64,000 nucleotides of DNA from the NCBI GenBank assembly GCA_937958995.1, contig CALGAP010000013.1, positions 62,001 through 126,000 of the forward strand. Reading direction: 5' to 3'. Source of the DNA: an uncultured Chitinophagaceae bacterium. Lineage in GTDB: Bacteria > Bacteroidota > Bacteroidia > Chitinophagales > Chitinophagaceae. The translations under genes and the position numbers were made by a program. Under the pieces are notes generated by a model. That model searched no databases, was not told the DNA's origin, and was given only the letters and a program-made list of their open reading frames with translations. Position 1 is the stretch's first letter. Each line of letters opens with the position of its first letter. Positions 24,891 through 33,331 of the stretch are shown here, in pieces.

Positions 24891-27773
24891 TCAAAAAACA
24901 TTATACCCAAATCCAACATAATACAAACCACCCACACTCGGATTACCAAAAGCACTGGTATAATATTTATTCAGCAGGTTAGTTCCGCCAATCTTGATCA
25001 TGCTCTTGATGGCAGGAATGCGATAGCTCACCTGAGCATCCAAAGTGCCGAAAGAAGGAATATCACCGGTACCAAAGGTTCCCTGCCATAATACTTCATC
25101 CTGCCAGCGATAGAGAATGTTGAAGCCCCAGTTGGTATTGCCGATACGGTCATTGCTGAACGTAAGGTTGTAACGGAACTTTGGAGTGTTAAAGAATGTT
25201 ACAAGATCATCGTCCACATCACTCAGCTTGTCGCCCGAGAAGTTGGCTCCAACTTCATAACCCTTGCCAAGACGATAGCTGAGACTGAAGCCCCAACCAA
25301 TAGCCTTTACAGGATCGGGCGAGTTCACCACAAATGAATAGTTGTCGGTAGTGAACGGGCTTGCGAGGTCAACAGCTGCCTGCGCGGGATCGCCGCTTTT
25401 GCCACGGCCTACTGCACGACGGCCGATGAAATCTTTGTACTCGCTGAAGTAAACATACGCATCCACGAGGAAGCTGCGGGTAACCAGTCCACGGAAACCC
25501 ACTTCAAACGAGTTAGCGATTTCCGGTTTTATCCGGGGGAAGTCTGACACCACCAGCCTGGTGGGATCGGGGCTGCCGGCAGCAATACTCTGTCGATAAG
25601 CTACGATACTTTCCGCTGTAAATGCAGGATTAGTATTGAATTTATAATAATCGATGAAATCCGGCATACCTCCTATCAACACACTCGCGGGTGTTTGCAG
25701 GTTGATCCACTGGTCTTGTGTTGATGGGAAACGATACGCCTGCTGGTAAGAAAGACGGAAATTGTTATCCTTCGCCACCTTGATCAATGCAGTAGCGCGG
25801 GGAGTAAATCTTCCATCGAAGTTTTGATTCTTATCGTAGCGGCCCGAAACAGTCAGTTTCACGATATCGCGATATACCCATTTTTGCAATTGCAGGTAAC
25901 CACCCACTTCATTCACGCCGATGGTGCCGGCAGTGTCGGCAAAGATGGTTCCGCGTGAATTCAGCACAAAGCGGCGGAAGTTGGCACCCACCAGTACTTC
26001 GGCAAATTTCACGTAGTCGGTCAGGTTCAGCTGTCCTTCAAAATGCCACATGTCCGTAGCATCATTAAACTTAGCACCTGTACCACTTCCATCGATAGGA
26101 CGGTTAACGGCGTTGTTGAATGCCTGCTCAAATTCGGGTGTGCCCGGCAGAAAGCGGCCTGCATCGGCGGCAGCCCTGGCAGCAGCATGCGCCTGCGCAT
26201 CGGAAGCGCCCTGCAACCTCGCACCCGCATAGGTAGCAGTGTACAAGGGAAACCAGTCTTCATTTTTTCTCCAGGCATTGTTGATGGCCACGGCAGCGGT
26301 GGTAGCTGTATAGGCATCACCTGAATTTTCCTGGATGGTATAAGCACGCAGGAACCAGTTTTTGGCTTTCAATTCCAGTTTGTACTGACCCATCTTCAGG
26401 TTCTTGATAGCATAGCGGTCGGCGCCGGTGTAAACTGTTGTACCAGTGCCCCAGTTGCCGGCCAGGATCGCTTCAATATCGTCGGTAATCTTATAATGCA
26501 GCGCGCCGGAGAGTTTTACATTGTAGGTGTTATAATCAACCAGGTCATTTTCATTATAACCCGTACGACTTACATTCTGGTTGCCGAAATAACCTTGTGC
26601 AAGGCCATTGGCCAGGATATAAAGCGGTCCATAAACCGGATCACTGGCGTAAAAACCTACTATTTCTGCCTGAGTAGGCTGGCGTCCCAGCATGGTGGCA
26701 AGCTGTTGAACTACTGAAGGCAGCGTGGGATTTTGCGGTCCGAAAATTCCCGCCTGGGCAAGGGCAGCCATATTGGCGCTGGCCTCATCACCAAACACGT
26801 TTACACCGTCATAGTTGGGATCGGTCTGGCGGTTGCCGTCTTTCAGCGAGCTGAACACGTTATTGCGCTCCAGGTTGCGGTAATCGGTGGCTTGCCAGTC
26901 GTCGGCTTTTACCAGTTGCGCGCTCACACGAAACGCAAAACGGTCCCCCACCTTCTTGGCCCAACGCACTGCCCAGTCATAGAATGGTTTGGTACTGGTG
27001 TTGGGATCATTCAAATGCATCATGCCCTGCTTGATATGAAAACTGAGTCCCTGGTATTTGAAAGGACTCTTACTGGTCATCAACAAAGTGCCGTTCATGC
27101 CACCTGAACCATACAAGGCTGAAGAAGCGCCTTGCAGCAACTCTACGTTGTCAACGTCCAGCTCAGTGAGACCTACAATATTACCTACGGCGAAATTGAG
27201 ACCGGGCGCCTGGTTGTCCATACCATCCACCAGTTGATTAAAGCGCAGGTTTCCACTGCCATTAAATCCGCGTGTGCTGATAGTGCGGAAGGTGAGACTG
27301 GAAGTGGTAAGATCAACCCCCTTCAGGTTGGCGATCTGGTCATAATAATTAGGCGCGGCCGCCACTCTTATGGCCTGCGAACTCATTCGTTCGATAGACA
27401 CAGGTGATTCAAGAATTCTTTCCGGCACGCGGCTGGCAGAGACAACGACTTCCGCACCCAGGCTGGAAGCCGGAACAAAATTTACATTGACGGTTTCATT
27501 GGCATCCGTTACGTTCACTTCCTGGGGTTCAAAACCAATTGAAGTGAAAACAAGGATAAATGGCGGATTGCGGTTCGTGGTAAGCCTGAAAAAACCCTTT
27601 TCATCGGTAAATGTGCCCGCGCCGGTTCCTTTAATAGTTACGGATACGGCGGCAACAGGTTCCTGGGTAAGACTGTTCTTCACGGTGCCGCTGACAGTAG
27701 TTTGAGCGAATGCGGTTCCCGCTGTGGCACTGATTAATAACAGCACCATCAGATAACGGCGACTTTTTCTCAT
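24891..27773 (-). CDS. TonB-dependent outer-membrane receptor with carboxypeptidase-like domain
   Basis: A 960-residue outer-membrane transporter. The signal peptide is about residues 1-23. An N-terminal carboxypeptidase-regulatory-like domain (TVSGTVKNSLTQEPVAAVSV, about 25-105) is followed by the plug (about 110-230: VVVSASRVPERILESPVSIE, then VELLQGASSALYGSGGMNGT) and the barrel ending in YYVGFGYNVF. There is no SusD partner, so this is not a SusC-type unit. The sequence features do not reveal whether the substrate is a siderophore, cobalamin or another ligand. An Ala-rich loop around residues 490-540 (ARLQGASDAQAHAAARAAAD) is unusual for a barrel and probably sits on the surface. Confidence 0.93.
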   Translation of the reverse strand: MRKSRRYLMVLLLISATAGTAFAQTTVSGTVKNSLTQEPVAAVSVTIKGTGAGTFTDEKGFFRLTTNRNPPFILVFTSIGFEPQEVNVTDANETVNVNFVPASSLGAEVVVSASRVPERILESPVSIERMSSQAIRVAAAPNYYDQIANLKGVDLTTSSLTFRTISTRGFNGSGNLRFNQLVDGMDNQAPGLNFAVGNIVGLTELDVDNVELLQGASSALYGSGGMNGTLLMTSKSPFKYQGLSFHIKQGMMHLNDPNTSTKPFYDWAVRWAKKVGDRFAFRVSAQLVKADDWQATDYRNLERNNVFSSLKDGNRQTDPNYDGVNVFGDEASANMAALAQAGIFGPQNPTLPSVVQQLATMLGRQPTQAEIVGFYASDPVYGPLYILANGLAQGYFGNQNVSRTGYNENDLVDYNTYNVKLSGALHYKITDDIEAILAGNWGTGTTVYTGADRYAIKNLKMGQYKLELKAKNWFLRAYTIQENSGDAYTATTAAVAINNAWRKNEDWFPLYTATYAGARLQGASDAQAHAAARAAADAGRFLPGTPEFEQAFNNAVNRPIDGSGTGAKFNDATDMWHFEGQLNLTDYVKFAEVLVGANFRRFVLNSRGTIFADTAGTIGVNEVGGYLQLQKWVYRDIVKLTVSGRYDKNQNFDGRFTPRATALIKVAKDNNFRLSYQQAYRFPSTQDQWINLQTPASVLIGGMPDFIDYYKFNTNPAFTAESIVAYRQSIAAGSPDPTRLVVSDFPRIKPEIANSFEVGFRGLVTRSFLVDAYVYFSEYKDFIGRRAVGRGKSGDPAQAAVDLASPFTTDNYSFVVNSPDPVKAIGWGFSLSYRLGKGYEVGANFSGDKLSDVDDDLVTFFNTPKFRYNLTFSNDRIGNTNWGFNILYRWQDEVLWQGTFGTGDIPSFGTLDAQVSYRIPAIKSMIKIGGTNLLNKYYTSAFGNPSVGGLYYVGFGYNVF

Positions 27774-27891
27774 AATGGAAGTATTTCGTTAATGTTTTAG
27801 GATGCAGGTTGCCTGGCACTCGATATATAGCAAAATAACTTTTTTGGTACTGATCCTGAAATTTTATTTTACGGTAATTAACTTCGGGCCC

Positions 27892-28815
27892 ATGAATAAT
27901 TTGCAATTTCCCGGACAAACCGGATTCTACAGGGGAAAAGTTCGCGATGTTTACACCATAAAGGACAAATTTCTTGTAATGATTGCATCGGATCGTATTT
28001 CTGCATTCGATGTTATTTTACCGCGCCCCATACCTTATAAGGGACAGGTATTAAATCAGATTGCTGCATGGATGTTGAGGGCCACGGCAGATATTTGCCC
28101 TAATTGGCTCATTGATGTTCCCGCACCTAATGTTTCCATTGGGAAAAAATGCGTTCCTTTCAGGATAGAAATGGTTGTAAGAGGCAACCTTACCGGTCAT
28201 GCCTGGCGAACCTACAACTCAGGAAAGCGGGTGCTCTGCGGCGTTACTATGCCCGAGGGACTAAGAGAAAACGACTATTTTCCCACCCCCATCATCACAC
28301 CTTCCACCAAGGCCGAAGCCGGACATGATGAAGATATTTCCCGCGATGAAATTATTGCCCGGGGAATTGTAAGCGCCAAGGACTGGGAAGTGCTGGAAAG
28401 TTACACTTTGCAACTATTTTCCCGCGGAAAAGAAATTGCCGCCAAACGCGGATTGATCCTGGTTGATACCAAATATGAATTCGGCAAGATCGGCGATACC
28501 ATTTATTTAATGGATGAAATTCACACACCCGACAGCTCTCGCTATTTTTATGCTGATGGTTTCGAGGAAAGACAAAAGAAAGGCGAACGCCAGAAACAAT
28601 TGAGCAAAGAGTTCGTGCGCGAATGGCTTATCGACAACAATTTCATGGGCAAGGAAGGACAAAGCGTACCGGAAATGACCGATGAATGGATCAATACCAT
28701 CAGCCAGCGCTATATTGAGTTGTATGAAAAAGTGATCGGCGAGCCTTTCAAACCCGAAAACCTGGGCGAAGAAGAAACAAAGCAACGAATAATAAGCGCT
28801 TTGGAAAAACTGTAA
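27892..28815 (+). CDS. purC: Phosphoribosylaminoimidazole-succinocarboxamide synthase
   Basis: A 307-residue enzyme of purine synthesis that joins aspartate to CAIR using ATP, giving SAICAR. Family motifs are clear: FYRGKVRDVY (about residue 11), IASDRISAFD (about 32), EMVVRGNLTGHAW (about 97), LVDTKYEFG (about 190) and MDEIHTPDSSRYFY (about 207). The length matches the long bacterial form. The start at 27892 is chosen because the upstream in-frame extension is hydrophobic and unlike the family. A possible -7 box TAACTTCG (one mismatch) lies just upstream at 27879-27886. The ABA4-like gene follows by 10 bases. Confidence 0.96.
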   Translation: MNNLQFPGQTGFYRGKVRDVYTIKDKFLVMIASDRISAFDVILPRPIPYKGQVLNQIAAWMLRATADICPNWLIDVPAPNVSIGKKCVPFRIEMVVRGNLTGHAWRTYNSGKRVLCGVTMPEGLRENDYFPTPIITPSTKAEAGHDEDISRDEIIARGIVSAKDWEVLESYTLQLFSRGKEIAAKRGLILVDTKYEFGKIGDTIYLMDEIHTPDSSRYFYADGFEERQKKGERQKQLSKEFVREWLIDNNFMGKEGQSVPEMTDEWINTISQRYIELYEKVIGEPFKPENLGEEETKQRIISALEKL

Positions 28816-28825
28816 ATCCACTGGC

Positions 28826-29260
28826 ATGAATCCCGACCAAATCTTCAGCCTCTGCAATACCATTGCAATGGCGGGCTGGATCATACTGATACTGCTGCCA
28901 TTCTGGTTTCATTCCGATAAATTCATACTCGGCATCATTATCGCTTTGTTGGGTATCGTGTATGCCTGGCTGGTATTGAGTTCATTCAATTTCGGGGATA
29001 TAAAAAAATTCGGTAGCCTTGACGGTGTCTTGGAACTGTTCCAAAACCCGGTGATGGTAACAGCCGGTTGGGTACATTACCTGGCCTTCGATCTGCTGGC
29101 CGGCATATTCATTAAGCGAAACGGTATAAAGCATAATATCCCCCACTGGCTGCTGGTGCCGTGTTACCTGTTTACATTTATGTTTGGACCTGTCGGACTG
29201 GTAGTATATCTCCTTATCCGCTGGACTAAAGCAAAGAACTATTTTGCTTCAAATTTTTGA
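28826..29260 (+). CDS. ABA4-like (DUF4281) membrane protein
   Basis: A 144-residue protein with four hydrophobic segments at about residues 13-30, 32-52, 78-95 and 110-132. The stretch WVHYLAFDLLAGIFI followed by HWLLVPCYLFTFMFGPVGLVVYLL is the hallmark of the ABA4-like family. In plants ABA4 is needed for neoxanthin formation; in bacteria the function is unproven, though a link to carotenoid or lipid membranes has been suggested by homology. It begins 10 bases after purC and may be co-transcribed with it. No carotenoid gene is nearby. Confidence 0.85.
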   Translation: MNPDQIFSLCNTIAMAGWIILILLPFWFHSDKFILGIIIALLGIVYAWLVLSSFNFGDIKKFGSLDGVLELFQNPVMVTAGWVHYLAFDLLAGIFIKRNGIKHNIPHWLLVPCYLFTFMFGPVGLVVYLLIRWTKAKNYFASNF

Positions 29261-29331
29261 CTTACAACTAAAAATCGTAATTCATCCGCATCGCCAAAAT
29301 AATTGTGCGGTCGGGAAATTATTTTTGGGCC

Positions 29332-30216
29332 ATGAAAAAGGTACTTGTTATGGGCGCCACCGGTATGATCGGCAAACCCGTGACCCGCGTATTGCTGCAA
29401 TCGCCTTACGATATCACTATAATGGCCCGTGACGAGAAAAAAGCAAAGGGCATCTTTCCCGAAGCCAACATTGTTTATGGCGATGTGTTCGATCCCTTCA
29501 GCCTTTTGCCGGTATTGGAGGGAAAAGATATCGTGTATATCAGCATCGGGCCCGAACGCAATCCCCGCAAGGGCGACCGCATGGCCGAAGAAGAAGGCTT
29601 AGACAACATTGTGGAAACAGCAAAACAGGCCGGCGTAAAAAGACTGGTATTTTTATCATCACTGGTTCAGCGTTACAACAATACCAACGGCTTTCATTGG
29701 TGGATATTCGACATCAAACAACGCGCGATAGAAAAGATCAAAAATTCCGGTCTCGCCTATACTATTTTTTATCCTTCCTCTTTTATGGAAAATTTCGACC
29801 AGTTGATGATGAAGGGCAATAAGCTGATGCTGGCGGGAAAATCAATGGCGCCCATGTATTTCATCGCCGGTAAAGATTATGGAGAGCAGGTATTAAAATC
29901 ATTTTCCTTACCCGATCATATCAGCAAGGAATACGCTGTGCAGGGTCCTGAAGCCTACAACTGGGACGATGGCTGTCGTGTATTCATCGAAAATTTCACC
30001 GCGAGAAAATTATCGGTCATGAAGGCGCCGCTCGGATTGCTGAAGATGATGGCGCCATTTAGCCGAGGGGCAAGCTATGGGGCAAAAATCCTGGAAGCAC
30101 TCAACAACTACCCAGAAAAATTCGAAAGCCAGTCTACCTGGGATGAACTCGGCAAACCCACTACCACCATCAAGGATTATGCGCGTGCCGTAAGTGAAGA
30201 ACTTAAAAACAAGTAG
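29332..30216 (+). CDS. NAD(P)-binding oxidoreductase-like protein (NmrA/atypical SDR)
   Basis: A 294-residue protein with the dinucleotide-binding motif GATGMIGKPV at about residues 8-17 and an atypical short-chain dehydrogenase fold (VYGDVFDPFSLLPVLEGKDI, then RLVFLSSL at about 109). A catalytic YxxxK is not obvious, which fits NmrA-like sensors or atypical reductases such as those acting on quinones or isoflavones. The substrate is unknown. The start at 29332 is preferred (MKKVLVMGATG) over a codon 27 bases upstream. TATTTTTG at 29320-29327 lies only five bases before the ATG and could mark a nearly leaderless transcript, though no -33 element stands at the right distance. Confidence 0.8.
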   Translation: MKKVLVMGATGMIGKPVTRVLLQSPYDITIMARDEKKAKGIFPEANIVYGDVFDPFSLLPVLEGKDIVYISIGPERNPRKGDRMAEEEGLDNIVETAKQAGVKRLVFLSSLVQRYNNTNGFHWWIFDIKQRAIEKIKNSGLAYTIFYPSSFMENFDQLMMKGNKLMLAGKSMAPMYFIAGKDYGEQVLKSFSLPDHISKEYAVQGPEAYNWDDGCRVFIENFTARKLSVMKAPLGLLKMMAPFSRGASYGAKILEALNNYPEKFESQSTWDELGKPTTTIKDYARAVSEELKNK

Positions 30217-30252
30217 TGGCTGGTGACAAGAGGAATTTCCTACCTTTCGAGT

Positions 30253-31356
30253 ATGAAAATCCTTTTCCCCTTCTTACTGGCGGCCTTTCCCCTGGCTGGC
30301 TTTGGCCAAAACGAACATTACCTGCTGATCGGCACGTATACCGGCGGCAAAAGCGAAGGCATTTATGTGTATAAATTCAATAGCAATACCGGCGATGCCG
30401 GTTATGTGAGCGTAGCTAAAACGAGCAACCCCTCCTATCTCGCCGTTTCTCCCGATAAGAATTTCGTATTTGCGGCCAATGAAGAAGGAAACGATAAAGG
30501 CAGTGTTTCTGCATTTTCATTTAATAAGGAAAATGGCACGCTGAGTTTTATTAACAAACAACCCAGTGGCGGCGATCATCCTTGTTATGTGGATGTAGAT
30601 AAGAGCGGGAAATGGGTGGCTGTAGGCAATTATTCCGGCGGCAGTTTTTCGGTGATGCCCATTATGGTGAACGGTTCGCTCGGTTCTCCGCAAACCGTCA
30701 ACCACAAAGGCAGCGGACCCGACAAAGCAAGACAGGAAAAAACGCACGTGCACGCCACGGTGTTTGCGAAAGACAACAAGCATCTTTTTGTGCCCGACCT
30801 TGGCATCGACCAGGTAATGATCTATACATTCAACCCCGGCAGCGGCAAACTAAACGCCACCGGTTCTATCCGCACCGAGCCCGGAACCGGACCACGACAT
30901 TTCACCTTTCATCCTTCCTATAAATTTGCCTACCTGGTAGAAGAACTTACCGCCACCGTGTCGGCCTGGCAATACAAGAATGGCAAGTTCAGTTTTATTC
31001 AACGCATTGCCGCCACACCCGCCGATTTTACCGGCACTAAATCCGGCGCCGACCTGCATGTTTCTCCCGACGGAAAATTCTTGTACGCTTCTGTCCGCGA
31101 CGAATCCAACACCATCGCCATTTTTTCTATCAATGAAAAAACAGGTAAACTAACGCTGACAGGTAGTCAAAGCACACTCGGTAAGACGCCGCGCAATTTC
31201 AGTCTCGACCCTTCCGGTAATTTTCTCCTCGTCGCCAATCAAAACAGCGACAACATTATCATCTTCAGAAGAAATAAAAACACCGGCCTGCTGGAAGATA
31301 CCGGCAAACGAATTGAAGTGGGCAACCCCGTGTGTATAAAATGGATCTCTGACTGA
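30253..31356 (+). CDS. Exported lactonase family protein (6-phosphogluconolactonase-like beta-propeller)
   Basis: A 367-residue protein of the seven-bladed propeller lactonase family (Pgl/YbhE type). Repeated blades are visible (YLAVSPDKNFVFAANE, LHVSPDGKFLYASVRDESN, FSLDPSGNFLLVANQNSDNI). The N-terminus (MKILFPFLLAAFPLAGFGQ) is a signal peptide, so the protein is probably periplasmic rather than part of the cytosolic pentose-phosphate path. Its role may be hydrolysis of an external sugar lactone. The start at 30253 gives the clean signal peptide. It follows the oxidoreductase gene by about 35 bases. Confidence 0.88.
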   Translation: MKILFPFLLAAFPLAGFGQNEHYLLIGTYTGGKSEGIYVYKFNSNTGDAGYVSVAKTSNPSYLAVSPDKNFVFAANEEGNDKGSVSAFSFNKENGTLSFINKQPSGGDHPCYVDVDKSGKWVAVGNYSGGSFSVMPIMVNGSLGSPQTVNHKGSGPDKARQEKTHVHATVFAKDNKHLFVPDLGIDQVMIYTFNPGSGKLNATGSIRTEPGTGPRHFTFHPSYKFAYLVEELTATVSAWQYKNGKFSFIQRIAATPADFTGTKSGADLHVSPDGKFLYASVRDESNTIAIFSINEKTGKLTLTGSQSTLGKTPRNFSLDPSGNFLLVANQNSDNIIIFRRNKNTGLLEDTGKRIEVGNPVCIKWISD

Positions 31357-31390
31357 CCGACGAAAATGGATGCCTGTTGCCTGTTCACAT

Positions 31391-32470
31391 TCAACATTCA
31401 ATATTCAACGTTGGGTGATCCGGGTTCACTTTTGCATTGTAAAGCGGCAGTCGCGGCCTGATGGCTTTTGACTTATTGAAAATATTTCTGCCGAGGTCTT
31501 TTCCTTTACGCGCGGCTTTTCTTTGTTCTTCGGGCAGTTTCAATATCTGCTGGCATTCGGTGCTGCAGCAGCCGTCATATTTTTTCCTGCATTCTTCACA
31601 CTGGATGAAAAGCATGTGACAACCTTCGTTGGCGCAGTTCACATGTGTGTCGGCCGGCTTGCCGCATTGGTGACATACGGCGATAATATCGTTGGTGATA
31701 CGCTCGCCGAGACGTTCATCGAACACAAAGTTCTTACCGATGAATTTGCTTTCCAGTCCTTTTTCTTTTATCTGTCTTGCATAATTGATGATGCCGCCTT
31801 CCAGGTGAAATACGTTTTTAAAGCCCTTATGCAGCATGTAGGCGCTGGCTTTTTCGCAGCGGATGCCGCCGGTGCAATACATGATAATGTTGGCGTCTTT
31901 CTTATCCTTCAGCATATCCACGGCCATGGGCAATTGCTCGCGGAAGGTATCGCTGGGCACTTCCACGGCTCTTACGAAATGTCCCACCTCGTACTCATAA
32001 TGGTTGCGCATATCCACCACGATGGTATTGGGATCTTTCAGCATTTCGTTCATCTGCTCTGCGTTTACGTAGCGGCCGCGCCTGCTCATATCGAAATCGG
32101 GATCATCAATACCATCGGCCACAATTTTCGGGCGCACTTTTACTTTCAGCACCCAAAACGATTTGCCATTGTCGTCTACCGCGATATTGATGCGCATACC
32201 GTTCAGTTCGGGAATACTGTACAGATACTCGCGCAACGCTTCAAATTTGCTTTGCGGTACACTGGCCTGCGCATTGATACCTTCATGCGCCACATAGATA
32301 CGGCCAAACACATGCAGCTCTGAAAGCCGCAGGTAAAACTCATCACGAAATTGCCGGGGATCAGCTATAGGAAAATACCTGTAAAAGGAAATAGTGGTGC
32401 GGGGCTCAGTTTCCTGGTACAAACGCTCCTTCAGCTCCTTGTTGGAGATGCGGTTATGTAAAAAAGCCAT
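31391..32470 (-). CDS. trhO: tRNA uridine(34) hydroxylase TrhO (rhodanese-related)
   Basis: A 359-residue enzyme that hydroxylates U34 of certain tRNAs as part of 5-methoxyuridine-type modification. The N-terminal domain includes VAHEGINAQASVP (about residue 61), the rhodanese domain carries the catalytic Cys in MYCTGGIRCEKAS (about residue 182), and the C-terminal Cys-rich region (CHQCGKPADTHVNC, CEECRKKYDGCC) looks like a zinc-binding module. The start at 32470 (MAFLHNRI) is preferred over an upstream ATG. The last codons read into an ATTCAACATTCAA-type intergenic repeat, so the repeat supplies the stop codon and the final residues (TLNIEC). Confidence 0.93.
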   Translation of the reverse strand: MAFLHNRISNKELKERLYQETEPRTTISFYRYFPIADPRQFRDEFYLRLSELHVFGRIYVAHEGINAQASVPQSKFEALREYLYSIPELNGMRINIAVDDNGKSFWVLKVKVRPKIVADGIDDPDFDMSRRGRYVNAEQMNEMLKDPNTIVVDMRNHYEYEVGHFVRAVEVPSDTFREQLPMAVDMLKDKKDANIIMYCTGGIRCEKASAYMLHKGFKNVFHLEGGIINYARQIKEKGLESKFIGKNFVFDERLGERITNDIIAVCHQCGKPADTHVNCANEGCHMLFIQCEECRKKYDGCCSTECQQILKLPEEQRKAARKGKDLGRNIFNKSKAIRPRLPLYNAKVNPDHPTLNIEC

Positions 32471-32545
32471 ATTGGTAAATTTTTGCGACCGCATGCCGGG
32501 CGGTCAAAAATTTGTAAACGCCGCGAAGATACGAAAAATTGGTGG

Positions 32546-32633
32546 CGGGTTTCGGGTTTAGGGTGTAGCGTGAAGGGTGAAGCGGGATGTGGGTGAGTGG
32601 CCCTGTGAGTGGCTCACCGGTGAGGTGGGCCAC
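32546..32633. repeat. Intergenic repeats: GGGTTTCGGGTTT and a palindromic GTGGCCC element
   Basis: GCGGGTTTCGGGTTTAGGG near 32546-32563 is the complement of the AAACCCGAAACCCG string seen at about 14388 and near 46611-46631. Beside it GTGGCCC (32597-32603) pairs with GGGCCAC (32627-32633) around the perfect palindrome CTCACCGGTGAG (32613-32624), and GTGAGTGGC occurs twice. No gene is present in 32495-32648. Confidence 0.5.
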
Positions 32634-32648
32634 CTGTCACCCTATCGA

Positions 32649-33143
32649 CTATTGGAGGTAGGCGCCTTTGATGGCGTTGGATTCTACATCCACGTATATG
32701 TGTTCCTGCAGCGTGGTGGCGACAGAGAGGCCTACGTAGTCGGTTTTGACGGGGTATTTTTTGTGCGTGCGCTCAACCAGGGCGAGGGTTTGAATTTTGC
32801 GGGGATGATATTCGAGAAAAGGTTTCATGGCGTAGAGCATGGTCTTGCCGCTGTTAGCAACATCGTCGATAACGATGATGACCTTATCGTTGAAATCCGG
32901 CGAAGAGCTGAGGGTTATTTCGCGGGGATGCTTTTTATCGAGTGTGATATCAATAATTGTTGTTTTAATGCTGCTGATACCCGCGAGCAGCTGCTGAATG
33001 TTTCGGGCTATCACGCTGCCGCGGTCGTGGATGCCGGCGAGAATAATTTCCTGCTCATCCAGGTTATTTTCGAGTATTTCATAAGCCATGCGTTGCAGCT
33101 TCTTCGCAGCGGTCTGTTCGTCGAGAATATAGTTTTTTGCCAT
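32649..33143 (-). CDS. Phosphoribosyltransferase, PyrR-like
   Basis: A 164-residue type I phosphoribosyltransferase. The PRPP-binding loop is VIIVIDDVANSGKTM at about residues 88-102, and the N-terminal part (YEILENNLDEQEIILAGI.DRG) resembles PyrR/uracil or hypoxanthine transferases. PyrR proteins combine uracil transferase activity with control of pyrimidine genes, but no pyr genes are linked here and the regulatory surface cannot be judged. It could be a nucleobase salvage enzyme. A TATCTTGG element near 33219-33226 on the minus strand may be a -7 box with one mismatch. Confidence 0.83.
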   Translation of the reverse strand: MAKNYILDEQTAAKKLQRMAYEILENNLDEQEIILAGIHDRGSVIARNIQQLLAGISSIKTTIIDITLDKKHPREITLSSSPDFNDKVIIVIDDVANSGKTMLYAMKPFLEYHPRKIQTLALVERTHKKYPVKTDYVGLSVATTLQEHIYVDVESNAIKGAYLQ

Positions 33144-33331
33144 AATTTTTCAATGATTACCGGCGAGATTTCGTGGAGAATTCTCATAATGGAATTCTTG
33201 TAGTGGAAATCTCAGGAACCAAGATACAAGAACCGGATAAAATCCGATAAAAAAATTCCAATACATGGCCCTTTTCTAAGTTTCCCCGCGGGCATTTAAT
33301 TTCATTATCTTAGTACCTCCAATTCCGTCTC

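Noticed and set aside
31523..32323. A 266-codon plus-strand frame opposite trhO
   Set aside because: It is the antisense shadow of a well-supported gene with catalytic Cys and conserved domains.
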